Assembly: GCA_949297565.1 (NCBI GenBank)
Contig: CASFUI010000258.1
Coordinates: forward strand, 1-15,792
Length of the DNA: 15,792 nucleotides
Source of the DNA: an uncultured Eubacteriales bacterium
Lineage (GTDB): Bacteria; Bacillota; Clostridia; Lachnospirales; Lachnospiraceae
Reading direction: 5' to 3'
Shown: piece by piece, positions 1 to 7,198 of the stretch
Position numbering within the stretch: position 1 is the first letter of the stretch
Layout of the letters: each line of letters starts with the position of its first letter
The notes under the pieces: model-generated
Seen by the model: the letters and a program-made list of their open reading frames with translations, nothing else
Told to the model about the DNA's origin: nothing
Databases searched by the model: none
Position numbers and translations under genes: made by a program

Positions 1-168
1 GGAAGCGGTATAGTAAGAGGAAAAAACGCGGCCTCAATTATAATTATGTCGGGTGCGTTTATCGCGGGCTGTATTTTTAATATAAATGTCGTTTATATAA
101 TAATAGTTTGTGCGTTAATTGGAGTAGCAAGGACTTGCTTGACAAAAGGGAGGAATAAGGCGAAATGA
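1..168 (+). CDS. Chromate transporter (ChrA family), first half, C-terminal part only
   Basis: The frame is open from the first base of the window and ends in TGA, giving the last 55 residues of a protein that starts upstream. The visible part has hydrophobic stretches (IIIMSGAFIAGCIF and VVYIIIVCALIGVA) and a short basic tail, as expected for the last membrane segments of a transporter subunit. Its stop overlaps the start of the next gene (ATGA), and that gene is clearly ChrA-like. Short-chain ChrA proteins are usually encoded as such a tandem pair, so I infer this is the partner half. The visible stretch alone has no diagnostic motif. Confidence 0.65.
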   Translation, partial: GSGIVRGKNAASIIIMSGAFIAGCIFNINVVYIIIVCALIGVARTCLTKGRNKAK

Positions 169-734
169 TTTATATTAAACTGTTTTTGAGCTTTTTTCAG
201 ATAGGGCTTTTGAGTTTTGGCGGGGGTTATGCGGCAATGCCGCTAATTCAGGGACAGGTTGTCCTGTCAAACGGCTGGCTTGATATGGCGGAATTTACCG
301 ATTTGATTACCATATCCCAGATGACTCCGGGACCTATCGCGATTAATTCGGCAACCTTTGTGGGACTTAAGATTGCGGGACTTCCCGGTGCTGTAATAGC
401 TACTGTTAGCTGTATTCTCCCGTCTTGTATAATTGTAACTGTCATAACAAAGCTGTATCTTAAATACCGAAAAATGGATTTGTTTCAGGGTGTTTTAAAT
501 TCTCTGCGCCCGGCGGTTGTGGCGATGATTGCGTCAGCAGGAATTTCTATACTTATATCGTCTTTCTGGGGAAACAGCGGCGATATATCCTTAGGAGCGA
601 CAAAATGGAGCATGGTTGTTATATTTGTGGTATGCGTGGTGCTTCTGAAAAAATTTAAACTTAATCCTGTATGGGTTATGCTGCTTGCGGGAGTTATGAA
701 GGTTGGCGAAGCGATGATTGCGGGAGTGATGTGA
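165..734 (+). CDS. chrA: Chromate transporter, ChrA family, second half
   Basis: This 189-residue membrane protein belongs to the short-chain CHR family, in which two single-domain proteins together form the transporter. Family markers are near the N-terminus: QIGLLSFGGGYAAMPLI (about residues 12-28), then ISQMTPGPIAINSATFVG (about 50-67), followed by several hydrophobic helices. The length fits a single CHR domain. The start ATG overlaps the stop of the preceding half, and GGGAGGAATAAGG just upstream supplies the Shine-Dalgarno. Chromate efflux is the characterised activity of the family, but in anaerobic Clostridia the natural substrate is unproven. No strong terminator is visible right after the stop. 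Confidence 0.85.
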   Translation: MIYIKLFLSFFQIGLLSFGGGYAAMPLIQGQVVLSNGWLDMAEFTDLITISQMTPGPIAINSATFVGLKIAGLPGAVIATVSCILPSCIIVTVITKLYLKYRKMDLFQGVLNSLRPAVVAMIASAGISILISSFWGNSGDISLGATKWSMVVIFVVCVVLLKKFKLNPVWVMLLAGVMKVGEAMIAGVM

Positions 735-757
735 CAGTTTTGCGGCAGCTAAAGGAA

Positions 758-786
758 TTGACAATTTACATACTCTGACATATAAT
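758..786 (+). promoter_or_regulatory. Consensus sigma-A promoter for the tcdA-larE-metF operon
   Basis: TTGACA (758-763) and TATAAT (781-786) are both perfect consensus hexamers separated by exactly 17 nt. Transcription would start near 793, giving a leader of roughly 65-70 nt before tcdA. No other promoter of similar quality was noticed before the terminator at 6223-6250, so this is probably the main promoter of the sulfur operon. Confidence 0.85.
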
Positions 787-790
787 ATAG

Positions 791-859
791 CCTATCAAAA
801 TACTAGGAGATAGGCAGAGGGTGGCGGGTGCTTTGCATCCGCCTTTTTGCCTTATATGA
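791..859 (+). promoter_or_regulatory. Structured 5' leader with overlapping hairpins and possible leader peptide
   Basis: Two hairpins can form. The first pairs CCTATC (791-796) with GATAGG (809-814). The second is a 9-bp stem, GGCGGGTGC (823-831) with GCATCCGCC (835-843), with a TTT loop and followed by TTTTT. It can extend outward by pairing GGCA (813-816) with TGCC (848-851), which shares two G residues with the first hairpin, so the outer extension and the first hairpin compete. The second hairpin looks terminator-like but lies only 18 nt before the gene start. A 12-codon open frame, GTG at 821 to TGA at 857-859, runs through it with AGGAG at 804-808. It overlaps ATG 856 by ATGA. I match it to no known riboswitch. 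Confidence 0.45.
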
Positions 860-861
860 TT

Positions 862-1620
862 ATGCTTACACAGTTTTCGAGAACAGAGATGCTGCTTGGA
901 AAGGCAGCAATAGATAAATTGAAAAATTCAAGAGTCGCCGTGTTCGGTATAGGCGGCGTCGGAGGATATGTTTGCGAGGCTCTTGCAAGAAGCGGGATTG
1001 GCGCGTTTGACCTGATTGACGACGATAAGGTATGTCTTACAAATCTAAACAGACAGATTATTGCGACAAGAAAAACAATAGGCAGATACAAGACAGATGT
1101 GATGAGGGAAAGGATTTTGGATATAAATCCTGATGCCGATATACGAGTATATAAATGCTTTTTTCTGCCGGAGAACGCGGATGAATTTCCGTTTGAGGAG
1201 TATGACTATATTGTTGACGCTATTGACACGGTTACGGCAAAAATAGAGCTTGTGATGAGGGCGGACAGGCTTAATATTCCTATTATAAGCAGCATGGGTA
1301 CAGGAAACAAACTTAATGTCTGTGAGCTTCGTGTTGCTGATATTTATAAGACTAAGGTCTGCCCTCTTGCAAAGGTTATGCGCAGAGAGCTTAAAAAGCG
1401 AGGAATAAAAAAGCTGAAGGTTGTATATTCAGAGGAGCAGCCTATTAAACCGATAGAGGATATGGCTGAAAACTGCCGCGACAACTGCGTGTGTCCTCCG
1501 GGTACAGAGCATAAGTGCACACGGCGAAGAGCGATTCCCGGAAGCGTGTCGTTTGTGCCGCCGGCGGCAGGACTGATTATCGCCGGGGAAATAGTTAAGG
1601 ATTTGTGCGGTATAAAATAA
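862..1620 (+). CDS. tcdA: tRNA threonylcarbamoyladenosine dehydratase
   Basis: This E1-like ThiF-fold enzyme uses ATP to cyclise t6A at position 37 of ANN-decoding tRNAs into ct6A. Visible signs are the Rossmann nucleotide loop GIGGVGG (about residues 29-35), the acidic DDD (53-55), the NRQ motif (63-65), the DAID segment (about 119-122), and the C-terminal IPGSVSFVPPAAGLIIAGEIVKD stretch of TcdA proteins. A cluster CRDNCVCPP...HKC near the C-terminus may be a metal or redox site. I chose ATG 862 because MLTQFSRTEMLLG aligns with the usual TcdA N-terminus; ATG 856 and TTG 847 are alternatives. No Shine-Dalgarno sits at the usual distance, which suggests coupling to the leader frame. It is the first gene of the operon. 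Confidence 0.9.
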   Translation: MLTQFSRTEMLLGKAAIDKLKNSRVAVFGIGGVGGYVCEALARSGIGAFDLIDDDKVCLTNLNRQIIATRKTIGRYKTDVMRERILDINPDADIRVYKCFFLPENADEFPFEEYDYIVDAIDTVTAKIELVMRADRLNIPIISSMGTGNKLNVCELRVADIYKTKVCPLAKVMRRELKKRGIKKLKVVYSEEQPIKPIEDMAENCRDNCVCPPGTEHKCTRRRAIPGSVSFVPPAAGLIIAGEIVKDLCGIK

Positions 1621-2513
1621 GCTGGATACCGGGCGCAGCTGAGATGATTTATAACGCCGAAATGGAGAATAGATTGAAAAATATAACTGAAGAGCAGATA
1701 CAAAAACTTGAAAATCTGAAAAAATATCTAAAGGAGCTTGGCTCTGTCGCGGTTGCGTTTTCGAGCGGCGTGGATTCTACTTTTTTGCTTAAGGCGGCTT
1801 CGGACACGCTTAAAGACAAGGCAATAGCAGTTACGGTCAAGTCAGGGCTTTTTCCTGAGAGGGAGCTTTGCGAGGCAGAGGAATTTTGTGATAAAGAGGG
1901 GATACGTCACATTGTATTGGAGGCAGACGAGCTTAATATAGAAGGCTTCGCCGAAAATCCGGAAAACAGATGTTATCTCTGCAAGAGGGAATTATTTAAG
2001 AATATAAAACGGATTGCCGCAGAAAACGGAGCGGAAAATGTGGCGGAGGGCTCTAATCTTGACGATAACGGGGATTACAGACCAGGACTTAAGGCTGTTT
2101 CAGAGCTCGGAATAAAGAGTCCTCTGAGGGAATGTGGTTTTACTAAGGCTGATATCAGGGCTCTGTCAAGGTATCTGGGGCTTTCGGTATGGGAGAAGCC
2201 GTCGTATGCCTGTCTTGCGTCAAGGTTTGTGTACGGTGAGAGGATTACAGCCGAAAAATTAAAAATGGTTGACCGTGCAGAGCAGCTTTTGCTGGATATG
2301 GGGTTTCGACAGATGAGAGTGCGCATTCACGGCAGTCTTGCGAGAATTGAGGTAGAGCCTGACGGTTTTGAAAGGCTTATGAAAGAGGAAAACAGGCTGG
2401 AGATAGTGCGTGAATTTAAGAAATACGGCTTTGCATATGTTACGCTTGATTTGCAGGGATACAGGATGGGAAGCATGAACGAGACAATCGTCAAAAAAAG
2501 TGCACAGGAATGA
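1605..2513 (+). CDS. larE: ATP-dependent sacrificial sulfur transferase, LarE type
   Basis: LarE is a PP-loop enzyme that adenylates a nicotinate-derived carboxylate and inserts sulfur, classically for the nickel-pincer cofactor of lactate racemase. The PP-loop is SSGVDS (residues 53-58), where most homologues have SGGVDS. WEKPSYACLASRFVYGERI (about 196-214) is the hallmark segment and carries Cys203. A CYLC pair (Cys123, Cys126) is also present. Three cysteines in this pattern match the LarE subtype reported to bind a [4Fe-4S] cluster, rather than the single sacrificial cysteine type. The C-terminal RIHGSLARIEVE segment also fits. The GTG start overlaps tcdA by 16 nt and its ribosome site is weak; ATG 1644 or 1662 is plausible and 1662 better resembles family N-termini. 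No other lar gene is in the window, so its substrate is open. Confidence 0.85.
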   Translation: MRYKISWIPGAAEMIYNAEMENRLKNITEEQIQKLENLKKYLKELGSVAVAFSSGVDSTFLLKAASDTLKDKAIAVTVKSGLFPERELCEAEEFCDKEGIRHIVLEADELNIEGFAENPENRCYLCKRELFKNIKRIAAENGAENVAEGSNLDDNGDYRPGLKAVSELGIKSPLRECGFTKADIRALSRYLGLSVWEKPSYACLASRFVYGERITAEKLKMVDRAEQLLLDMGFRQMRVRIHGSLARIEVEPDGFERLMKEENRLEIVREFKKYGFAYVTLDLQGYRMGSMNETIVKKSAQE

Positions 2514-2542
2514 GTCTTTACAAAAAGTATAGGAGAAAAAAG

Positions 2543-3409
2543 GTGAAGATAACAGAAATTCTTAAAAATAATAAACGGACATTATCATTTGAGGTTTTTC
2601 CGCCAAAAACGGATTCTGATTTTGAGGCGGTTAGGGAAGCGGCGTATAAGGTGGCGGCGTTAAAGCCGGCTTTTATGAGCGTGACCTGCGGAGCCGGAGG
2701 AAGTACCTGCGGCAATACGCTGGCAATAGCAGCGGGAATACAAAATACATACGGAGTTGCGGCAACGTCGCATCTGACCTGTGTGGGAGCGACGAGGCAG
2801 TCAATTTTAAGCGCTCTTGACGATATGAGAGCCGCAGGAATTGAAAATATTTTTGCTCTCAGGGGAGACAGGCCTGATTGGATGGAGGGCGAGCCGTTTA
2901 AGGAGTACCGCTATGCTTCGGAGCTTGCAGAGACAATAAATGAATACGGCGGTTTTTGTATCGGAGGCGCATGTTATCCTGAAGGACATCCTGACTCCGC
3001 CACAATAGAGGAGGATATTGTAAATCTTAAAAAGAAAGTGGATGCGGGCTGTGAGTTTTTGACAACGCAGATGTTTTTTGACAATAATATTTTTTATGAA
3101 TTTATGGAGCGTGTGCGCCAGGCGGGCATAGAAGTTCCTGTAATAGCGGGCATAATGCCTGTCACAAGGGCGTCACAGTTAGAGAAAGCGGTAAAACTCT
3201 CGGGGTGTAATATGCCTTTAAAACTGAAAAGAATAGCGGACAGCTTCGGGGATAGCCGCGAGGCGATGCAGCAGGCAGGAATAATCTATGCCACCGAGCA
3301 GATAGTTGATTTATATGCGAACGGTATTAAAAATGTTCATGTATACTCAATGAATAACGCTGAGGCTGCCGGAGCTATTCTAAACAATCTGTCAGATATA
3401 CTGAAGTGA
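2543..3409 (+). CDS. metF: 5,10-methylenetetrahydrofolate reductase
   Basis: This FAD-dependent TIM-barrel enzyme reduces methylene-THF to methyl-THF for methionine synthesis or acetogenic one-carbon flow. The N-terminal LSFEVFPPK carries the catalytic Glu17 in this numbering. FMSVTCGAGGST, then TSHLTCVGATR, ALRGDRPD, FCIGGACYPEGHPDS, FLTTQMFFDN and IAGIMPV follow in family order. I chose GTG 2543, giving 288 residues, because AGGAG (2531-2535) lies 7 nt upstream and VKITEILKNNKRTLSFE matches typical MetF starts. The frame extends to ATG 2510, which overlaps larE, but those 11 extra residues are basic and atypical. The protein has no C-terminal regulatory domain, as usual for bacterial MetF. 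Confidence 0.92.
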   Translation: MKITEILKNNKRTLSFEVFPPKTDSDFEAVREAAYKVAALKPAFMSVTCGAGGSTCGNTLAIAAGIQNTYGVAATSHLTCVGATRQSILSALDDMRAAGIENIFALRGDRPDWMEGEPFKEYRYASELAETINEYGGFCIGGACYPEGHPDSATIEEDIVNLKKKVDAGCEFLTTQMFFDNNIFYEFMERVRQAGIEVPVIAGIMPVTRASQLEKAVKLSGCNMPLKLKRIADSFGDSREAMQQAGIIYATEQIVDLYANGIKNVHVYSMNNAEAAGAILNNLSDILK

Positions 3410-3431
3410 AATAAATTTCGGGAGATAGGAA

Positions 3432-4271
3432 ATGTGTGTTTCAAAGGCGAGTGAGGTTGAAAAAAGCCTCCGAAAAAAATTCAAAAAATCAATATGGAGC
3501 AGATTTACAAAAGCTATAAACACATATGAGCTTGTGAAGCCGGGAGATAAAATTGCTGTGTGCATTTCGGGCGGCAAGGATTCAATGCTCATGGCGAAAT
3601 GTTTTCAGGAGCTTAAGCTTCATAACAAATTTGATTTTGAGGTTAAGTTTCTTGTAATGGACCCGGGTTACAGTCCGGCAAACCGAAGAATGATAGAGGA
3701 AAACTCAAGGCTTTTAGATGTGCCGGTAACTGTTTTTGAGTCTGATATTTTTGAATCGGTTTATAACATTGAAAAGTCGCCGTGTTATCTATGCGCAAGA
3801 ATGAGAAGAGGATATCTGTACAGCCATGCTAAGGAGCTTGGGTGCAATAAAATTGCGCTGGGGCATCACTATGATGACGTTATAGAGACGATTTTGATGG
3901 GAATGCTGTATGGAGCGCAAATTCAGACAATGATGCCTAAGCTGCACAGCACTAACTTTGAGGGTATGGAATTAATACGTCCGCTGTATCTGGTGAGAGA
4001 GGACGATATCAAGGCATGGCGTGATTATAACGGGCTTGAATTTTTGCAGTGCGCATGCAGATTTACCGAGAACTGCGCGAGCTGTGATAATGAGGAAAGC
4101 CGCTCGAAGAGACTTGAGATAAAACAGCTTATTAAAAATTTAAAACAGGTAAATCCATTTGTTGAGGGGAATATTTTTAAGAGCGTTGAGAATGTTAATA
4201 TTGATACGGTTGTGGCGTATAAGCAAAACGGTGTGAAGCACCATTTTCTGGAAGGATATGACAGGCAATGA
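3432..4271 (+). CDS. TtcA-family PP-loop tRNA 2-thiocytidine synthetase
   Basis: This is a 279-residue PP-loop ATPase of the TtcA family, which thiolates cytidine 32 of tRNA using an iron-sulfur cluster. The PP-loop is SGGKDS (46-51), followed by LGHHYDDVIETILMGMLYGA (about 143-162), a family hallmark. A CYLC pair (Cys118, Cys121) and Cys207/Cys209 are placed like the cluster ligands of TtcA. A further CASC pair (Cys215, Cys218) makes the protein cysteine-rich. The start ATG has GGGAG at 3420-3424 upstream. Its stop overlaps the desulfurase start (ATGA), so the likely sulfur donor is translationally coupled. Exact tRNA target is inferred from family only; related PP-loop thiolases could act on other positions. 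Confidence 0.8.
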   Translation: MCVSKASEVEKSLRKKFKKSIWSRFTKAINTYELVKPGDKIAVCISGGKDSMLMAKCFQELKLHNKFDFEVKFLVMDPGYSPANRRMIEENSRLLDVPVTVFESDIFESVYNIEKSPCYLCARMRRGYLYSHAKELGCNKIALGHHYDDVIETILMGMLYGAQIQTMMPKLHSTNFEGMELIRPLYLVREDDIKAWRDYNGLEFLQCACRFTENCASCDNEESRSKRLEIKQLIKNLKQVNPFVEGNIFKSVENVNIDTVVAYKQNGVKHHFLEGYDRQ

Positions 4272-5449
4272 GAGGGAAAAAGATTATTTATCTTGATAAC
4301 GCAGCTACCACAAGAGTGAGCGGTGAAGTGCTGGAGGAAATGCTTCCTTATCTCAGTTCGGTTTACTGCAATCCGTCGGCTGTTTACAGCTTTGCATCAG
4401 ACGGAAGGATTGCCGTCGATAATGCGAGAAAGGACACGGCGGATTTAATAGGAGCAAAGCAGAGTGAGATATATTTTACAAGCGGAGGAACAGAGTCGAA
4501 TAACTGGGCGTTAAAGGCGGCGGCGGAGTCGTTTGAAGAAAAGGGAAAGCATATTATAACAACCGGAACAGAGCATCACTCGGTTATTAACACCTGCGGG
4601 TATCTTGAGAGACGAGGGTTTTCGGTAACATATCTTGAGGTCGGGGAGGACGGAAAGGTATCTTTGGAGAAGCTTCAAAACGCAATACGAAAAGATACTA
4701 TATTGATTTCGGTTATGGCGGCGAATAATGAAATAGGAACAGTTGCTCCTGTCGCGCAGATAGGAAAAATCGCACGCGAAAATAATATACTTTTTCACAC
4801 TGACGCTGTGCAGGCGTACGGACATATTCCTTTAAATGTCGATGAGATGAATATTGATATGCTGTCTGCAAGCGCGCATAAAATTAACGGGCCTAAGGGC
4901 GTGGGCATCTTGTATATAAGAAGCGGAGTAAGGCTTCGTTCATTTATGCACGGCGGATTGCAGGAGAGAGGAAGAAGAGCGGGTACTCTAAATGTTCCGG
5001 GAATTGCGGGCATGGGTAAGGCGGCACGGCTTGCCGCAGAAAATATGAGTGCAAGAAGCAGAAAGGAGATGCAGCTTCGCGATTATTTTATCGGGAGGGT
5101 GCTTGACGAGATTCCCAACACTGCCTTAAACGGACACAGGACAGACCGGCTTCCTAATAATGCGAATATCAGCTTTGGGTTTACGGAAGGGGAGACTGTG
5201 CTTATTTTGCTTGACCAGGCAGGAATATGCGCATCTGCCGGCTCTGCGTGCGCGTCTGGCGCCGTTGAGGCGTCTCATGTGCTCACGGCAATAGGGCTTT
5301 CGCGGGAAACGGCGCGCTCGTCGCTTAGATTTACATTTTCACATGAGAATACAATTGAAGAAATTGACTTTACCGTAAGTGAATTAAAGAGGATAGTGGC
5401 GAAACTCAGAGAAAATTCTGCTGAGTACAGAAGGTTTGCGGGGAATTGA
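4268..5449 (+). CDS. iscS: Cysteine desulfurase, IscS/NifS family
   Basis: This PLP enzyme converts cysteine to alanine and holds the sulfur as a persulfide for Fe-S clusters and tRNA thiolation. YLDNAATT opens the protein. TSGGTESNNWAL (71-82) binds the cofactor phosphate, His103/His104 lie in TEHHSV, and Asp179 in HTDAVQ contacts the PLP ring. Lys205 in SASAHKINGPKG forms the Schiff base, and Cys328 in SAGSACASG is the sulfur-carrying residue. Length (393) is normal. The active-site segment is of the IscS/NifS class rather than SufS. The ATGA overlap with the TtcA-like gene and a 2-nt gap to the response regulator place it inside the operon. No iscU or iscR is adjacent, which argues for a dedicated rather than a housekeeping Fe-S role. 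Confidence 0.9.
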   Translation: MRGKKIIYLDNAATTRVSGEVLEEMLPYLSSVYCNPSAVYSFASDGRIAVDNARKDTADLIGAKQSEIYFTSGGTESNNWALKAAAESFEEKGKHIITTGTEHHSVINTCGYLERRGFSVTYLEVGEDGKVSLEKLQNAIRKDTILISVMAANNEIGTVAPVAQIGKIARENNILFHTDAVQAYGHIPLNVDEMNIDMLSASAHKINGPKGVGILYIRSGVRLRSFMHGGLQERGRRAGTLNVPGIAGMGKAARLAAENMSARSRKEMQLRDYFIGRVLDEIPNTALNGHRTDRLPNNANISFGFTEGETVLILLDQAGICASAGSACASGAVEASHVLTAIGLSRETARSSLRFTFSHENTIEEIDFTVSELKRIVAKLRENSAEYRRFAGN

Positions 5450-5451
5450 AA

Positions 5452-6156
5452 ATGGAGACAAAAAATATTTTGATAGTTGAGGATGATGCTGACATTAATC
5501 AGATTCTTGACACTGCTCTGAAAAAAGCAGGATATAGCACAACTCAGGCTTATTCAGGGACGGAGGCCAGGATGCTTTTAAAGCTGGACGCGGATAAGAC
5601 GGAGCCGTCTCAGAAATTTGCCTGTGTTCTTCTTGATCTGATGCTTCCGGGAATTTCAGGAGAGACTGTGCTTGAAGATATAAGAAAGATGGGAAATCTT
5701 CCGGTAATTGTGATTACTGCAAAGGATGAGCTTGGAGAGAAGATAAATCTGCTCACTTCGGGGGCGGATGACTACATAATAAAGCCGTTTCAGATAGAGG
5801 AAGTTATTGCGAGAATTCAGGTACAGCTTAGACACGCGTCAAAAGAGCCTGAAGCCGACAGGATAACTTACCGCAAAATGGTGCTGGACAGAACTTCGCG
5901 CCGTGTCACAATTGAAGGAAAGGTTTTGGAGGATATAACAAAGCAGGAGTTTTCTATTCTTGAGCTCCTTATGAAGCATCCGAGACAGGTTTTCGGAAAA
6001 GAGGACATTTTTGAGTATGCGTGGGACGAGCCGTATGTAGGCGAAACTAAGACGCTTGACGTTCATATAAGCAATATACGGAAAAAAATAAAGGCTGTGA
6101 CTGACGACAAGTATATCGAGACAGTGTGGGGAATAGGATACCGCATGTACTCGTAA
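5452..6156 (+). CDS. OmpR/PhoB-family response regulator
   Basis: This is a 234-residue two-domain regulator. The receiver domain has the acidic pair Asp11/Asp12, phospho-acceptor Asp62 (VLLDLMLPG), Thr89 and Lys111 (IIKPF). The C-terminal winged helix carries the usual EFSILELLMKHPRQVF and TLDVHISNIRKKIK...VWGIGYRM segments. A short extra loop (about residues 46-56) precedes the phospho-acceptor strand. I chose ATG 5452, with GGGGA at 5440-5444 at good spacing; TTG 5446 is less likely. It follows the desulfurase by 2 nt, yet its probable partner kinase lies 2 kb downstream beyond the ABC transporter. It is closest in type to regulators of bacitracin and lantibiotic-type transporters. Confidence 0.9.
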   Translation: METKNILIVEDDADINQILDTALKKAGYSTTQAYSGTEARMLLKLDADKTEPSQKFACVLLDLMLPGISGETVLEDIRKMGNLPVIVITAKDELGEKINLLTSGADDYIIKPFQIEEVIARIQVQLRHASKEPEADRITYRKMVLDRTSRRVTIEGKVLEDITKQEFSILELLMKHPRQVFGKEDIFEYAWDEPYVGETKTLDVHISNIRKKIKAVTDDKYIETVWGIGYRMYS

Positions 6157-6222
6157 TCTTTACTCTTTTTTTACCTTTTATTTGCGATTAATTAGTAAAC
6201 AGGCGGTACCATTATCTCAGAT

Positions 6223-6250
6223 AAAGAGCTGACCCGGTACTCAGCTTTTT
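6223..6250 (+). terminator. Intrinsic terminator after the response regulator
   Basis: AAAGAGCTGA (6223-6232) pairs with TCAGCTTTTT (6241-6250), giving a 10-bp stem with one G-U pair and an 8-nt loop, ending in a T run. It lies 67 nt after the regulator stop and 30 nt before the ABC ATPase start. It could end the sulfur operon fully or act as a partial attenuator that lets some transcription into the transporter genes. No strong promoter is visible between 6157 and 6281. Confidence 0.75.
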
Positions 6251-6280
6251 ATCAATTCAGCAAAAAGGAGAGTAAAAGCT

Positions 6281-7198
6281 GTGAGTGAATTTTTATTGGA
6301 AACGCATGGATTGACAAAACAGTACGGTCACCATAAGGCTGTAGACTCTGTAAATCTCCATGTTAAAAAGGGTGCGATTTACGGCTTCATAGGAAGAAAC
6401 GGTGCGGGGAAGACTACCTGTCTTCGCATGATTGCAGGGCTTGCAAGACCGACAGCCGGGGAAATATCGCTGTTTGGATATTCGGGAAAGGAGCTTTTGC
6501 AGGTGCGCTCGCGTGTCGGCTGTCTTATTGAGACTCCCGGGCTTTACCGGAATATGACCGCCTATGAAAATCTTAAGGTAAAGTGTCTGATGACAGGCAT
6601 AAAAAAGAAGGGGTATATTGAGGGAATTTTGGAGAGCGTAGGTCTTGCCGATACCGGAAATAAGAGAGTGAAAAATTTTTCTCTGGGAATGAGGCAAAGG
6701 CTCGGAGTGGCGCTGGCGCTGGTCGGCGAGCCGGATCTGCTCGTCCTGGATGAGCCGATAAACGGCCTCGACCCACAGGGTATCGCGGAGGTGAGAGATA
6801 CTGTACAGAGGCTCTGCGATGAGAAGAATATGACAATTATTATCTCAAGCCATATTCTTGAGGAACTTGCGAAGATAGCGACAGATTACGGTATTATTCA
6901 CAACGGAAGTCTTATACAGGAGCTCACGAGAGAAGAACTGATGATGAGGTGCAGCGAGCGTATAGAGATTACGCTTGACAATCCGGAGTCCGCGCTTCCT
7001 GTGTTGGATAATATGGGATTTGTCAATTATCAGGTGGCAGATAAAAATCATATTTATGTTTTTGAGAGACTGGACGAGAGCGCGGCTCTAAATATGGAGC
7101 TGGCAAAGCACGGAGTTTTTGTCAAAGGAATTTCAATTACTAGCGAGGAGCTTGAGTCTTATTTTCTCAATCTGACAGGAGGTGCCGCTGATGCTTAG
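6281..7198 (+). CDS. ABC transporter ATP-binding protein, BcrA/LanF type
   Basis: This 305-residue ATPase probably energises export or removal of a peptide antibiotic or similar membrane-active compound. Walker A is GRNGAGKTT (38-46), the signature is FSLGMRQRL (133-141), Walker B is LLVLDEP (153-159), and the switch histidine is His191 in SSHILEEL. The Q-loop position reads LIETPGLY with Glu84, the E-loop described for lantibiotic-immunity ATPases. About 90 residues follow the core, as in BcrA proteins. The GTG start has AGGAG at 6266-6270. Its end overlaps the permease start by 8 nt, so the two are coupled. The substrate cannot be named from sequence. Confidence 0.9.
   Translation: MSEFLLETHGLTKQYGHHKAVDSVNLHVKKGAIYGFIGRNGAGKTTCLRMIAGLARPTAGEISLFGYSGKELLQVRSRVGCLIETPGLYRNMTAYENLKVKCLMTGIKKKGYIEGILESVGLADTGNKRVKNFSLGMRQRLGVALALVGEPDLLVLDEPINGLDPQGIAEVRDTVQRLCDEKNMTIIISSHILEELAKIATDYGIIHNGSLIQELTREELMMRCSERIEITLDNPESALPVLDNMGFVNYQVADKNHIYVFERLDESAALNMELAKHGVFVKGISITSEELESYFLNLTGGAADA

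Noticed and set aside
791..851. Known riboswitch or T-box in the tcdA leader
   Set aside because: The leader is under 70 nt and lacks the conserved cores of T-box, SAM, preQ1, THF or guanidine classes that I could check by eye. Only hairpins and a short frame remain.
4511..5013. Minus-strand open frames (104 and 72 codons) opposite the cysteine desulfurase
   Set aside because: They lie fully inside a gene with intact catalytic residues and show no family features.
6170..6212. Promoter for the BcrA-type transporter genes
   Set aside because: Candidate hexamers (TTTACC with TAGTAA, or TTGCGA with TACCAT at 19 nt) match consensus too poorly to support a call.
6293..6836. Minus-strand open frames (134 and 87 codons) opposite the ABC ATPase
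   Set aside because: The plus strand carries all ATPase motifs in one frame. The antisense products are low-complexity, have no domain motif, and are shadows of the coding strand.
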